Below, one piece after another: positions 15,944 to 22,798 of a DNA stretch of 45,957 bases; positions within the stretch are counted from its first letter, which is position 1, and every line of letters begins with the position of its first letter. The DNA is from Acidobacteriota bacterium. Lineage in GTDB: Bacteria; Acidobacteriota; Blastocatellia; Pyrinomonadales; Pyrinomonadaceae. The notes under the pieces were generated by a model that had not been told where the DNA came from, searched no databases, and saw nothing but the letters and a program-made list of their open reading frames with translations. A program made the translations under genes and the position numbers. The stretch covers positions 1-45,957 of the forward strand of contig JAIVJC010000033.1 in NCBI GenBank assembly GCA_020200235.1. The letters are read 5' to 3'.

Positions 15944-17497
15944 ATGGCTAACAAGACGCTCTTCAAGTCTCTCGTCGGCAGACTCCTCCCGGCGGCGAAC
16001 GTCGTCAACGAGGAGTTCGCGCCGGCTTACGCCTTCGCGCCGAAGCACGCGCTCGCGCAGTACGCCGCGACGGGCTGCATGAACTCGACCTTTTACGCCG
16101 ACGCCTCGGAGCAGCTCTCGGTCGTGCTCGGGCTGTGCGAGACGGTGGACGCCGAGTTCGTCGCCAAGCTCGCCGTCTACGCGCGCGAGCGCGGCAACAT
16201 GAAGGACGTGCCCGCGCTGCTCCTCGCCGTGCTCTCGCGCAAGGATCGCGAGCTGTTCGCGCGCGCCTTCCCGCGCGTCGTGGACAACGCGCGGATGCTG
16301 CGCACCTTCGTGCAGATCGTCCGCTCGGGCGTCGTCGGGCGCAAGTCGCTCGGCACGCTGCCGAAGCGGCTGTTGCGCGAGTGGCTCGACGCGCGCGACG
16401 ACGAAGCGATCTTCGCGGCGTCGGTGGGCCAGTCGCCCTCACTCGCCGACGTCTTGAAGATGGTTCACCCGAAGCCGCGCGGCGGCTCGCGCGCGGCGCT
16501 CTACGGCTACCTCGTCGGGCGCGAGCACGACCGCGCGGCGCTGCCGCCGGTGGTGCGCGACTTCGAGGCGTTCAAGTCGGGCGAGACGCGGGGAGTCCCG
16601 CGCGTGTCGTTCCAGATGCTCACGGCGCTGCCGCTCGGCAAGGCCGAGTGGGCGGAGATCGCGCGCCGCGCGCCGTGGCAGATGACGCGCATGAACCTGA
16701 ACACGTTCGCGCGCCACGGCGTCTTCGAGATCGAGGGGCTGACGGAACTCGTCGCCGAGAGGCTGCGCGATCCGGTGAAGATCGCGCACGCGCGCGTCTT
16801 CCCGTACCAGTTGATGGCGGCTTACGCCTCGGCTGCGGAGGGCGTGCCTAACGAAGTGCGCGAGGCGCTGCAGGACGCGATGGAGATCGCGACGGCGAAC
16901 GTTCCCGCCCTGCCGGGCAAGACTTACGTCTTCCCGGACGTGTCGGGCTCGATGCACTCGCCCGTCACGGGTCACCGCCGGGGCGCGACGACCGCGGTGC
17001 GCTGCGTTGATGTCGCCGCCCTCGTCGCGGCGTCCGTCCTGCGGAAGAACCCTTCCGCCGAGCTCGTGCCGTTCGAGCACGACGTGGTTGACGTGCGCCT
17101 GAACGCGCGCGACAGCGTCGCGACGAACGCCGCGCTCCTGGCGTCGGTCGGCGGCGGCGGCACGAACTGCTCCGCGCCGCTGCGGCTGCTCAACCGGCGC
17201 GAGGCCCGCGGCGACCTCGTCATCTACGTCTCGGACAACGAGTCGTGGGTTGATGCGGGCGCCGGTCGCAGCACGGCGACGCTGCGGGAGTGGGAAGTCT
17301 TTCGCGCGCGCAACCCGCGGGCGCGGCTCGTCTGCATCGACGTGCAGCCGAACCAGACGACGCAGGCGGCCGAGCGCGAGGACGTGCTCAACGTCGGCGG
17401 CTTCTCGGATCGCGTCTTCCAGATCGTCGCCGAGTTCGCTTCGGGTCGGCTCGCCGCGTCGCACTGGGTGGGCGTCGTCGAGTCGGTGGAGTTGTGA
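15944..17497 (+). CDS. rsr: TROVE domain protein, bacterial Ro60 (Rsr) homologue
   Basis: 517 aa. A ring-shaped RNA-binding protein of the Ro60 family. In bacteria such proteins bind Y RNAs and can be tethered by them to the exonuclease PNPase for structured-RNA decay. The start is the ATG at 15944 with GGAGG at 15929-15933; the longer open frame runs back into tRNA-Gln and is rejected. Residues 20-300 form the helical TROVE ring (KHALAQYAATGCMNSTFYA at its start). Residues 325-517 are a von Willebrand A fold with an intact MIDAS: DVSGSM (332-337), T407 in GGTNC and D431 in SDNESW. It lies at the end of the tRNA array, 98 bases after tRNA-Gln. Three bases after its stop the first of four structured RNAs begins. 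Rsr is used as the common bacterial name. Confidence 0.93.
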   Translation: MANKTLFKSLVGRLLPAANVVNEEFAPAYAFAPKHALAQYAATGCMNSTFYADASEQLSVVLGLCETVDAEFVAKLAVYARERGNMKDVPALLLAVLSRKDRELFARAFPRVVDNARMLRTFVQIVRSGVVGRKSLGTLPKRLLREWLDARDDEAIFAASVGQSPSLADVLKMVHPKPRGGSRAALYGYLVGREHDRAALPPVVRDFEAFKSGETRGVPRVSFQMLTALPLGKAEWAEIARRAPWQMTRMNLNTFARHGVFEIEGLTELVAERLRDPVKIAHARVFPYQLMAAYASAAEGVPNEVREALQDAMEIATANVPALPGKTYVFPDVSGSMHSPVTGHRRGATTAVRCVDVAALVAASVLRKNPSAELVPFEHDVVDVRLNARDSVATNAALLASVGGGGTNCSAPLRLLNRREARGDLVIYVSDNESWVDAGAGRSTATLREWEVFRARNPRARLVCIDVQPNQTTQAAEREDVLNVGGFSDRVFQIVAEFASGRLAASHWVGVVESVEL

Positions 17498-17499
17498 GG

Positions 17500-17585
17500 C
17501 GGCGGAGAGACCGAATGCCGCCGGGACTACATCACACTCTGGATGTGGGAAATGTGTCTCGGCAAGACTCGTCGGTCTCTCGCCG
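17500..17585 (+). ncRNA. Y RNA-like element 1
   Basis: Starts three bases after the Ro60 stop codon. Outer helix P1: 14 bp between 17500-17514 and 17572-17585 with one bulged G. Internal loop ATGCC / AAGACTCG. Inner helix P2: GCCGGGAC (17520-17527) with GTCTCGGC (17556-17563), fifth pair G-T. Then TACATC and a small ACATC/GATGT hairpin. The compact 86-base form lacks an obvious tRNA module. Confidence 0.72.
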
Positions 17586-17592
17586 TTCACAA

Positions 17593-17698
17593 TCGGTCAA
17601 CTCCGGCGAATGCTGGCGGGAGTACACGGCAGAGTGGGTTCGACTCCCTCCTCGCCCGTCCCATGTGGGCGAGAACTCTCGCCGACACTTGTCACCGG
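17593..17698 (+). ncRNA. Y RNA-like element 2 (divergent)
   Basis: P1 CGGCGA (17604-17609) pairs with TCGCCG (17679-17684), extended by CGGT/ACCG and CAA/TTG further out. The loop ATGCT follows P1 as in the other copies. P2 is GGCGGG (17615-17620) with CTCGCC (17651-17656), fifth pair G-T. Inside is a tRNA T-loop sequence (GGG-TTCGACT-CCC), and after it a CTCGCCC/GGGCGAG hairpin that competes with P2. The ACTACATC motif is altered. Confidence 0.6.
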
Positions 17699-17705
17699 AC
17701 GAACA

Positions 17706-17778
17706 GTCTGGAGTCTGTAGTCGTGAGTCTCGGAGCCTGAAGCTCGCTGCGTCTCTCAGACTCCAGACTCCAGACTCA
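17706..17778. repeat. Heptad hairpin, family C
   Basis: Left arm of AGTCTGG / AGTCTGT / AGTCGTG units, right arm of CAGACTC units, lying between Y RNA-like elements 2 and 3. Confidence 0.8.
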
Positions 17779-17911
17779 TCAGGGGTGAATGCAGGGAGGA
17801 CTACATCTCAACGGGCTGACTGAAAATCAGCTCGAGCCTCGCGGGGTGTGATGACCCCGGCGGTCTTTCGGGATCGCGCTCGACCGTCTTCTCAACACTC
17901 GTCACCCCTGA
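17779..17911 (+). ncRNA. Y RNA-like element 3
   Basis: P1 is a perfect 10-bp helix, TCAGGGGTGA (17779-17788) with TCACCCCTGA (17902-17911). Internal loop ATGCA / AACACTCG. P2 GGGAGGAC (17794-17801) with GTCTTCTC (17886-17893), fifth pair G-T, followed by TACATC. The interior holds a hairpin GCTGA-CTGAAAA-TCAGC (17815-17831) that is identical in form to a tRNA-Phe anticodon arm, and a TCGAGC/GCTCGA helix with further hairpins. Confidence 0.72.
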
Positions 17912-17928
17912 ATATTTGCGCCCCCGCG

Positions 17929-18067
17929 GGCGACGAATGCGGGCGGAACTACATCGCCTGATAAGCGCGAGGGTCCGGGTTCGAGTCCCGGCAGCCCCCA
18001 ACAACTTTTGCGGGGGCTGTAGCTCAACGGGAGAGCGCGTCGGTTTCGCCAAACTCTCGTCGTCGCC
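17929..18067 (+). ncRNA. Y RNA-like element 4 with permuted tRNA module
   Basis: P1 GGCGACGA (17929-17936) with TCGTCGCC (18060-18067); loop ATGCG / AAACTCTCG; P2 GGCGGAAC (17942-17949) with GTTTCGCC (18043-18050), fifth pair G-T; then TACATC. Inside, in this order: an anticodon-like CTGATAA loop, T arm CCGGG-TTCGAGT-CCCGG (17975-17991), acceptor-like hairpin CAGCCCCC (17992-17999) with GGGGGCTG (18012-18019), T8-A9, and D arm GCTC-AACGGGA-GAGC (18022-18036). That is a tRNA body read in circularly permuted order. Confidence 0.75.
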
Positions 18068-18075
18068 ACTGGGTG

Positions 18076-18113
18076 CGAGCCGCCCGGCAGACTTGCCGGG
18101 CGGCTCGTTTTGT
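18076..18113 (+). terminator. Intrinsic terminator of the Ro60/Y RNA unit
   Basis: A perfect 14-bp stem (CGAGCCGCCCGGCA with TGCCGGGCGGCTCG) with a 4-base loop and TTTTGTT follows Y RNA-like element 4 directly. It closes the Ro60/Y RNA region and perhaps the whole array transcript. Confidence 0.9.
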
Positions 18114-18170
18114 TAGTACCGTCTCTCGACGCTCGAGCCGACGCCGCATGCAGACAAGGATTCGCCGCGC

Positions 18171-19055
18171 ATGAACATCACGATCCGCACGCCGCCCGAC
18201 TTCAACTTCAAGCGCACCGCCGCCAGCCACGGCTGGAGCGAGCTGCTCCCGTTCAGGATCGACGACAAGTGGTCGAAGCTCTCGCGCGTGCTCGACGTGG
18301 GCGCGAACCGTAAGCCCGTCAGCGTCGAGATCACGGGCGCGAAGGGCGGGCTGCGCGTCAGCGTCGAAGGCGAGTTGCCCCCCGCCGCGGTCGAGAAGGT
18401 CAGGCGCGACGTGCGCCACATGCTGCGCCTCGACGATCCGCTCGGCGTCTTCTACGCGGAGATGGCGAAGGAGCCCGCCTTCGCGTGGGTCGCGCGTGCG
18501 GGCGCGGGGCGACTCCTGCGCGCGCCGACCGTCTTCGAGGATTTGGTCAAGACCGTCTGCACGACCAACTGCTCCTGGTCGCTCACCAAGACGATGGTCT
18601 CGCGCCTCGTCGTGAACCTCGGTCGCCCCGCGCGCGGCGGCGGGCACAGCTTCCCCACCGCCGCCACGCTCGCCGAAGCCCCCTTGAGTTTCTTCCGCGA
18701 AGAGATGCGCTCAGGCTACCGCGCGCCGTACTTCAAAGAGCTGGCGGGGCGCGTCGCCTCCGGCGAGCTGGACGTGGAGGGCTGGCTCACGTCGGAGCTG
18801 CCGACCCCTGAGCTCAAGCGCGCGATGAAGCAGGTGAAGGGCGTCGGCGACTACGCGGCGGAGAACCTGTTGAAGCTCGTCGGCCGCTACGACGTGCTCG
18901 CGCTCGACTCGTGGGTGCGCTCGACCTACGCGCGCCTCCACAACCAGGGCAGAGCCGCCGCCGACAAAAAGATCGCGCGCCACTACGCGCGCTTCCGGGA
19001 GTGGCGCGGTCTCGCCCTCTGGTGTGACATGACGAAGGATTGGATCAAGGAGTAA
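18171..19055 (+). CDS. HhH-GPD base-excision DNA glycosylase
   Basis: 294 aa, AlkA/OGG1-type glycosylase that removes damaged bases from DNA. The helix-hairpin-helix is VKGVGDYAAENLLKL (222-236) and the catalytic Asp of the GPD loop is D246 in LALDSWVR. The N-terminal 110 residues form the beta-rich domain (NFKRTAASHGW) usual in 8-oxoguanine and alkyl-base glycosylases. There is no iron-sulfur cluster at the C-terminus. It starts about 60 bases after the terminator of the RNA region. Its stop is followed at once by a family A heptad hairpin. Endonuclease III is convergent on the other side, so two base-excision enzymes face each other. Exact substrate not decidable. Confidence 0.9.
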   Translation: MNITIRTPPDFNFKRTAASHGWSELLPFRIDDKWSKLSRVLDVGANRKPVSVEITGAKGGLRVSVEGELPPAAVEKVRRDVRHMLRLDDPLGVFYAEMAKEPAFAWVARAGAGRLLRAPTVFEDLVKTVCTTNCSWSLTKTMVSRLVVNLGRPARGGGHSFPTAATLAEAPLSFFREEMRSGYRAPYFKELAGRVASGELDVEGWLTSELPTPELKRAMKQVKGVGDYAAENLLKLVGRYDVLALDSWVRSTYARLHNQGRAAADKKIARHYARFREWRGLALWCDMTKDWIKE

Positions 19056-19135
19056 CGATGATGTATGAACGATGAACGATGAAGTTAAAACAATCCGCCT
19101 TTCAGCTCATCGTTCATCGTTCATACATCATCGTT
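19054..19135. repeat. Heptad hairpin, family A copy 3
   Basis: An AACGATGATGTATG-type heptad palindrome between two convergent genes. It covers the last codons of nth (the TMMYER end) and touches the stop of the glycosylase gene. Confidence 0.87.
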
Positions 19136-19803
19136 TGCCCTGTCGGGCACAGCTCTAAGAGGAGACAGTCCGCGCAGAGCGGGGTGCGGGCTTTGCAGAC
19201 GGCGCGGCCGTGGGAGATGAGCAGGTGCGGGAACTCGATCCAGTCGGCGCGCGGGACCAGTTCGCAGAGGTCGCGCTCGATCTTCTCGGGCTGCGTCTCA
19301 AGGGTCAGCGCGAGCCGCTGCGAAAGACGCGAGACGTGCGTGTCCACGACGACGCCTGAGCTGATCCGGAAGGCGTTACCGAGGACGACGTTCGCGGTCT
19401 TGCGCGCGACGCCTGGCAGCTCCAACAACTCTTCCATCGTCTCCGGCACGCGCGCGCCGTGTCGCTCCGAGATGAGCTTGCACGCGCCCTGAATCGCCTT
19501 CGCCTTGTTGCGGAAGAAGCCGGTCGGGCGGATGTCGCGCTCCAGCTCTTCCTGCGCGACCGCCGCGTAGTCGTCGGGTCGGCGGTACTTCCTGAACAGC
19601 TCAGCCGTCACCAGGTTCACGCGCTCGTCCGTGCACTGCGCGGAGAGGATGGTGGCGACGAGCAACTCCAGAGGAGTCGAGAAGTTCAGAGAGCAGCGCG
19701 CGTCCGGGTAAGACTTCTTGAGGCGGCTGACGAGCTTGCGCGTCCTCGCCCGGTCGGCACTATTCCGCGAGACCCGTTTTCGGGGTGATTGGTCGGATGT
19801 CAA
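19114..19803 (-). CDS. nth: Endonuclease III
   Basis: About 229 aa. Bifunctional DNA glycosylase/AP lyase for oxidised pyrimidines. HhH motif LPGVARKTANVV with catalytic Lys135, catalytic Asp154 in VDTHVSR, and a complete C-terminal 4Fe-4S site (Cys203, 210, 213, 219; spacing C-x6-C-x2-C-x5-C). The longest frame starts at a TTG (19803) and overlaps the upstream TPR gene by 44 bases; an internal start is possible. The last six residues are encoded by a heptad hairpin, so the original stop was probably replaced. Downstream of the TPR gene on the same strand. Confidence 0.92.
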   Translation of the reverse strand: MTSDQSPRKRVSRNSADRARTRKLVSRLKKSYPDARCSLNFSTPLELLVATILSAQCTDERVNLVTAELFRKYRRPDDYAAVAQEELERDIRPTGFFRNKAKAIQGACKLISERHGARVPETMEELLELPGVARKTANVVLGNAFRISSGVVVDTHVSRLSQRLALTLETQPEKIERDLCELVPRADWIEFPHLLISHGRAVCKARTPLCADCLLLELCPTGQTMMYER

Positions 19804-21511
19804 AGTTTCCTGTTAACCAGCCAGACGTTCGAGGCCTCAGCTCGACGAGACCGCGACGCGCGTAAACCCACCCGATCTTCGGGTCGAGCGTAATCGCTTT
19901 GGTGTAATCTGCGACCGCAGCCGCCGAATCGCCGAGCCTACTCTGCAAATCCCCGCGCCTGGCGTAGTTTACCCAATCGTCCGGCTCCTCCGCGATGGCC
20001 CGATTCGCCTCTTCGAGCGCCGCCGCCTTGTCGCCAAGCTCAACGTAATAATCAATGAGGTAGAACCGGTAGAGCGATCTTGAGGCCGGGTCGGCGACGC
20101 GGATCCCTTCCCGGTAGGCGGCGATGGCCTCCTGCGTTTTTTTCATCTTGCGGTAGGCGTCCCCGGCGTAGTTGTGCGGGGTAACGAAGTCCGGATCGAG
20201 CTTGATCGCCTGCTGTAGGTCTTTGAGCGCCTCGGCGTAGCGCCCCCTGTCGTAGTAGAACTTGCCGCGATCCAGGTGGCTAAAAGCGTTGTCGGGCTCG
20301 ACCTCGACGGCTTTCGAGTAGTCTGCGAGCGCGCCGTCGAAATCCCCGCCCTTCGCGCGCTCCTCCGCGCGGGCGCGGTAGTAGTCTGATTCACCCGGCT
20401 CGATCTCAATCGCCTTGGTGAAATCACTAATGATGTCGGCGCGCGAGACCGCCTCCGGGTTTTCTGACGCGAGACCCTGCCGCGACAGGGCGCGCTCGTA
20501 GTACGCAGAGGCGGGCGCACGCGGGTTGAGTTCTATGGCGCGCGAGAAGTCGGCGACTGCGGCGGCGTAATCTCCCGTAAACATCCGCAGGAAGTTGCCG
20601 CGGCTGGCGAACGCTTTCGCCATGGGCGGACTGATCTCGGTGGCTCTGGTCAGCTCGGCGACGGCGCCCGCTTCGTCGCCCTTCTCTCGCCGGATGAGGG
20701 CGCGGCTGTAGTAAGCCCCCACGTCGCGCGGGTCGATCTCGATGGCTCTGCCGTAATCGGCGAGCGCCCCGTCGAAGTCTTTCTTCTGCCACCGCCTGAT
20801 GCTGGCGCGCTTTTTGTAAGCCTCGGCTTCGCCCGGCTTAAGCGTGATGTACTTGTCGAGGTCTGCGAGCGCGCCGTCGTATTCCTTTTTATCCTCTCTG
20901 ATGAGGCTCCGGTTATAGTAAGCGCTCGCTTGGTTCGCGTCCGCCTCAATCGCCTTCGTGTAGTCGGCAACCGCGCCGTCAAAGTCCTTCCGGTTATGGC
21001 GGATGAATCCGCGGCTGTTATAGGCACTGGCGTGGCGCGGGTTGAGCGCGACGGCTTTGTCGTAGTCAGCCACCGCGCCGTCTGTATCGCCCTTCTTCTG
21101 CCGCATGCCGCCCCTGAGGTAGTAGATGCCGGCATTGTTCGGGTCTAGCGACACATACTTGTCGAGATCGGCGATGGAACCGTTGTGATCCTTGTTATCG
21201 TCGCGTGCCCAGGCGCGGTAGAAGTAATACTTGGCTTCGCCCGGTTTGAGCGAGATGGCTTGGTCGAAATCGCCGAGCGCCCCGTTTAAGTCGGACTTCT
21301 GATGTCGCGCCTGGCCGCGCGCGAAGTAGGTCTCGGCGTCGGGCTTGAGCGCGAGCGCGCTCGTGAAGTCGGTGATGGCTGCGTCGAGTTCTCCTTTCTT
21401 CAGGCGCTCGAGGCCGCGGTTGTGGTAATCCGCGGCGGTGCTGAGCGTCTGCGCTTGCGAGATCGTGACGAGAAGGAGCAGCAGGAGGGTGACGGTGGCG
21501 TTTCGTCGCAT
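19760..21511 (-). CDS. Exported TPR repeat protein
   Basis: 583 aa. Signal peptide (TVTLLLLLLVTISQAQ), then about 15 tetratricopeptide repeats through to the C-terminus. Many units have the pattern GDFDGALADYSKAVEVEPDN with a YYNRSL- or YYSRAL-type second part. Such proteins are scaffolds for protein-protein contact, here in the periplasm or outside. No enzyme domain is fused to it. The 3' end overlaps the nth frame. The unusual regularity of the repeats suggests internal duplication. Confidence 0.88.
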   Translation of the reverse strand: MRRNATVTLLLLLLVTISQAQTLSTAADYHNRGLERLKKGELDAAITDFTSALALKPDAETYFARGQARHQKSDLNGALGDFDQAISLKPGEAKYYFYRAWARDDNKDHNGSIADLDKYVSLDPNNAGIYYLRGGMRQKKGDTDGAVADYDKAVALNPRHASAYNSRGFIRHNRKDFDGAVADYTKAIEADANQASAYYNRSLIREDKKEYDGALADLDKYITLKPGEAEAYKKRASIRRWQKKDFDGALADYGRAIEIDPRDVGAYYSRALIRREKGDEAGAVAELTRATEISPPMAKAFASRGNFLRMFTGDYAAAVADFSRAIELNPRAPASAYYERALSRQGLASENPEAVSRADIISDFTKAIEIEPGESDYYRARAEERAKGGDFDGALADYSKAVEVEPDNAFSHLDRGKFYYDRGRYAEALKDLQQAIKLDPDFVTPHNYAGDAYRKMKKTQEAIAAYREGIRVADPASRSLYRFYLIDYYVELGDKAAALEEANRAIAEEPDDWVNYARRGDLQSRLGDSAAAVADYTKAITLDPKIGWVYARRGLVELRPRTSGWLTGNFDIRPITPKTGLAE

Positions 21512-21620
21512 GACGACCTCCGGAAGGTTGCGACCCGGTTTGATCCGGGCGGCGGTTCGGCTCTCAAATAAACTGAATCCGGCGGCGAGGCTGATCGCCC
21601 TCGCGGGATCAGCGTGCGAC

Positions 21621-21651
21621 GCTTTTAGCTCACCACCCGGCTGACTGTCAA
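21621..21651 (-). promoter_or_regulatory. Candidate promoter of the TPR gene
   Basis: On the minus strand TTGACA (21651-21646) is followed after about 18 bases by TAAAAG. It lies 110-140 bases upstream of the TPR start. The -10 element matches only four of six positions. Confidence 0.4.
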
Positions 21652-21685
21652 CGCGCTTGTGTCGCGCCGTAAGCGTGAGCCCTTC

Positions 21686-22594
21686 TCACTTCAATGCGAC
21701 AGCGATCTGAGCCGCGACGCGCGCGTTCGATTCGAGCAGCGCGAGGTTGGCGCCGAGCGTCGCGCCATCGCTCTGCTCAGCCATGCGCGCGAGCAGGAAC
21801 GGCGTCAAATCCCGACCCCCGACCTTCTCCCTTTCGGCTTCGGCGAGCGCTTCGTCGAGCACTTCTTGCAGGAAGCCGGGACTCACCTCCGCTTCCCCCG
21901 GCACGGGCACGGTCACGAGCAGCGCGCCCCTCATCGAGAGCGCGCGCCGCGCGTCGACGAGCGCCGCGACCTCGGCGGGCGAATCGCACCGCGCGTCCAC
22001 GGGCAGCCCCGAAGAGCGCGCGTAGAAGGCGGGCATCTCGTCGCACCCGTAGCCGACGACCGTCACGCCGTGAGTCTCCAGCCACTCGCGCGTCGCGGGC
22101 AGATCGAGCACGCTCTTCGCGCCGGAGCAGACGACGACGGCGAGGCTCGTCCGCGCGAGCTCTGGCAAGTCCGCCGACACGTCGGGGAGCTCGCCGCGGT
22201 GGACGCCGCCGATGCCGCCCGTGGCGAAGACCGAGAGACCGGCGCGCGCCGCGGCGAACGCGGTCGAGGCGACGGTCGTCGCGCCGTCCCACCCGCGCGC
22301 GACGGCGACGGGCAGATCGCGCGTGCTGAGTTTGTGAACCGTCCGGCTGGCGGCGATGTGTTCGAGCTGCGCGGGCTCCAAGCCGACGAGGATTCGCCCG
22401 CCGACGACCGCGATGGTCGCCGGCGTCGCGCCCCCTTCGCGCACGATCGCTTCGAGGCGGCGCGCCGTCTCGAGGTTCTGCGGGCGCGGCAGCCCGTGCG
22501 CGATGACGGTCGATTCGAGCGCGACGACGGGGCGCTCGTCCCGCAGAGCCCGTTCGACTTCCGCGCTGTAGTTGAAGCCGGGCGGTCTAATCAT
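21686..22594 (-). CDS. psuG: Pseudouridine-5'-phosphate glycosidase
   Basis: 302 aa. Splits pseudouridine 5'-phosphate into uracil and ribose 5-phosphate, in the catabolism of pseudouridine from RNA turnover. The family signature ALESTVIAHGLP is near residue 25. Further conserved stretches are HKLSTRDLPVA, TVASTAFAA, FATGGIGGVHRG and VCSGAKSVLDL, and the length matches the family. No pseudouridine kinase (PsuK) gene is adjacent. It lies 3.6 kb from the Ro60/tRNA region; a link with RNA decay is possible but unproven. Confidence 0.93.
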   Translation of the reverse strand: MIRPPGFNYSAEVERALRDERPVVALESTVIAHGLPRPQNLETARRLEAIVREGGATPATIAVVGGRILVGLEPAQLEHIAASRTVHKLSTRDLPVAVARGWDGATTVASTAFAAARAGLSVFATGGIGGVHRGELPDVSADLPELARTSLAVVVCSGAKSVLDLPATREWLETHGVTVVGYGCDEMPAFYARSSGLPVDARCDSPAEVAALVDARRALSMRGALLVTVPVPGEAEVSPGFLQEVLDEALAEAEREKVGGRDLTPFLLARMAEQSDGATLGANLALLESNARVAAQIAVALK

Positions 22595-22649
22595 CAGACA
22601 CTCGATGTGTGATCGAAGAATCTTGAATGTTTCCCATCCAGGGAAGACT

Positions 22650-22765
22650 CACCGCAGAGGAGGAACGATGAAGTAGGAACGATGAACGATGAAGTAAGAA
22701 CAGAGCGTCTTAACTTCATCGTTCATCGTTCCTACTTCATCGTTTGATTCGCCCTCTGCGGTGAC
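22650..22765. repeat. Heptad hairpin, family A copy 4, with outer inverted repeat
   Basis: The core palindrome (22664-22744) has AACGATGAAGTAGG units. It is enclosed by a second inverted repeat, TCACCGCAGAGG on the left and CCTCTGCGGTGA on the right. Lies between psuG and the end of the BNR gene. Confidence 0.85.
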
Positions 22766-22798
22766 CTCAACTTCCGACAGAGTCAACCCGCGGCAACC

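Noticed and set aside
17929-18067. Two-piece (permuted) tmRNA
   Set aside because: The order acceptor 3' part before 5' part is reminiscent, but there is no tag reading frame and no Ala-type tmRNA acceptor piece; the element shares its core with three neighbours that are clearly not tmRNA.
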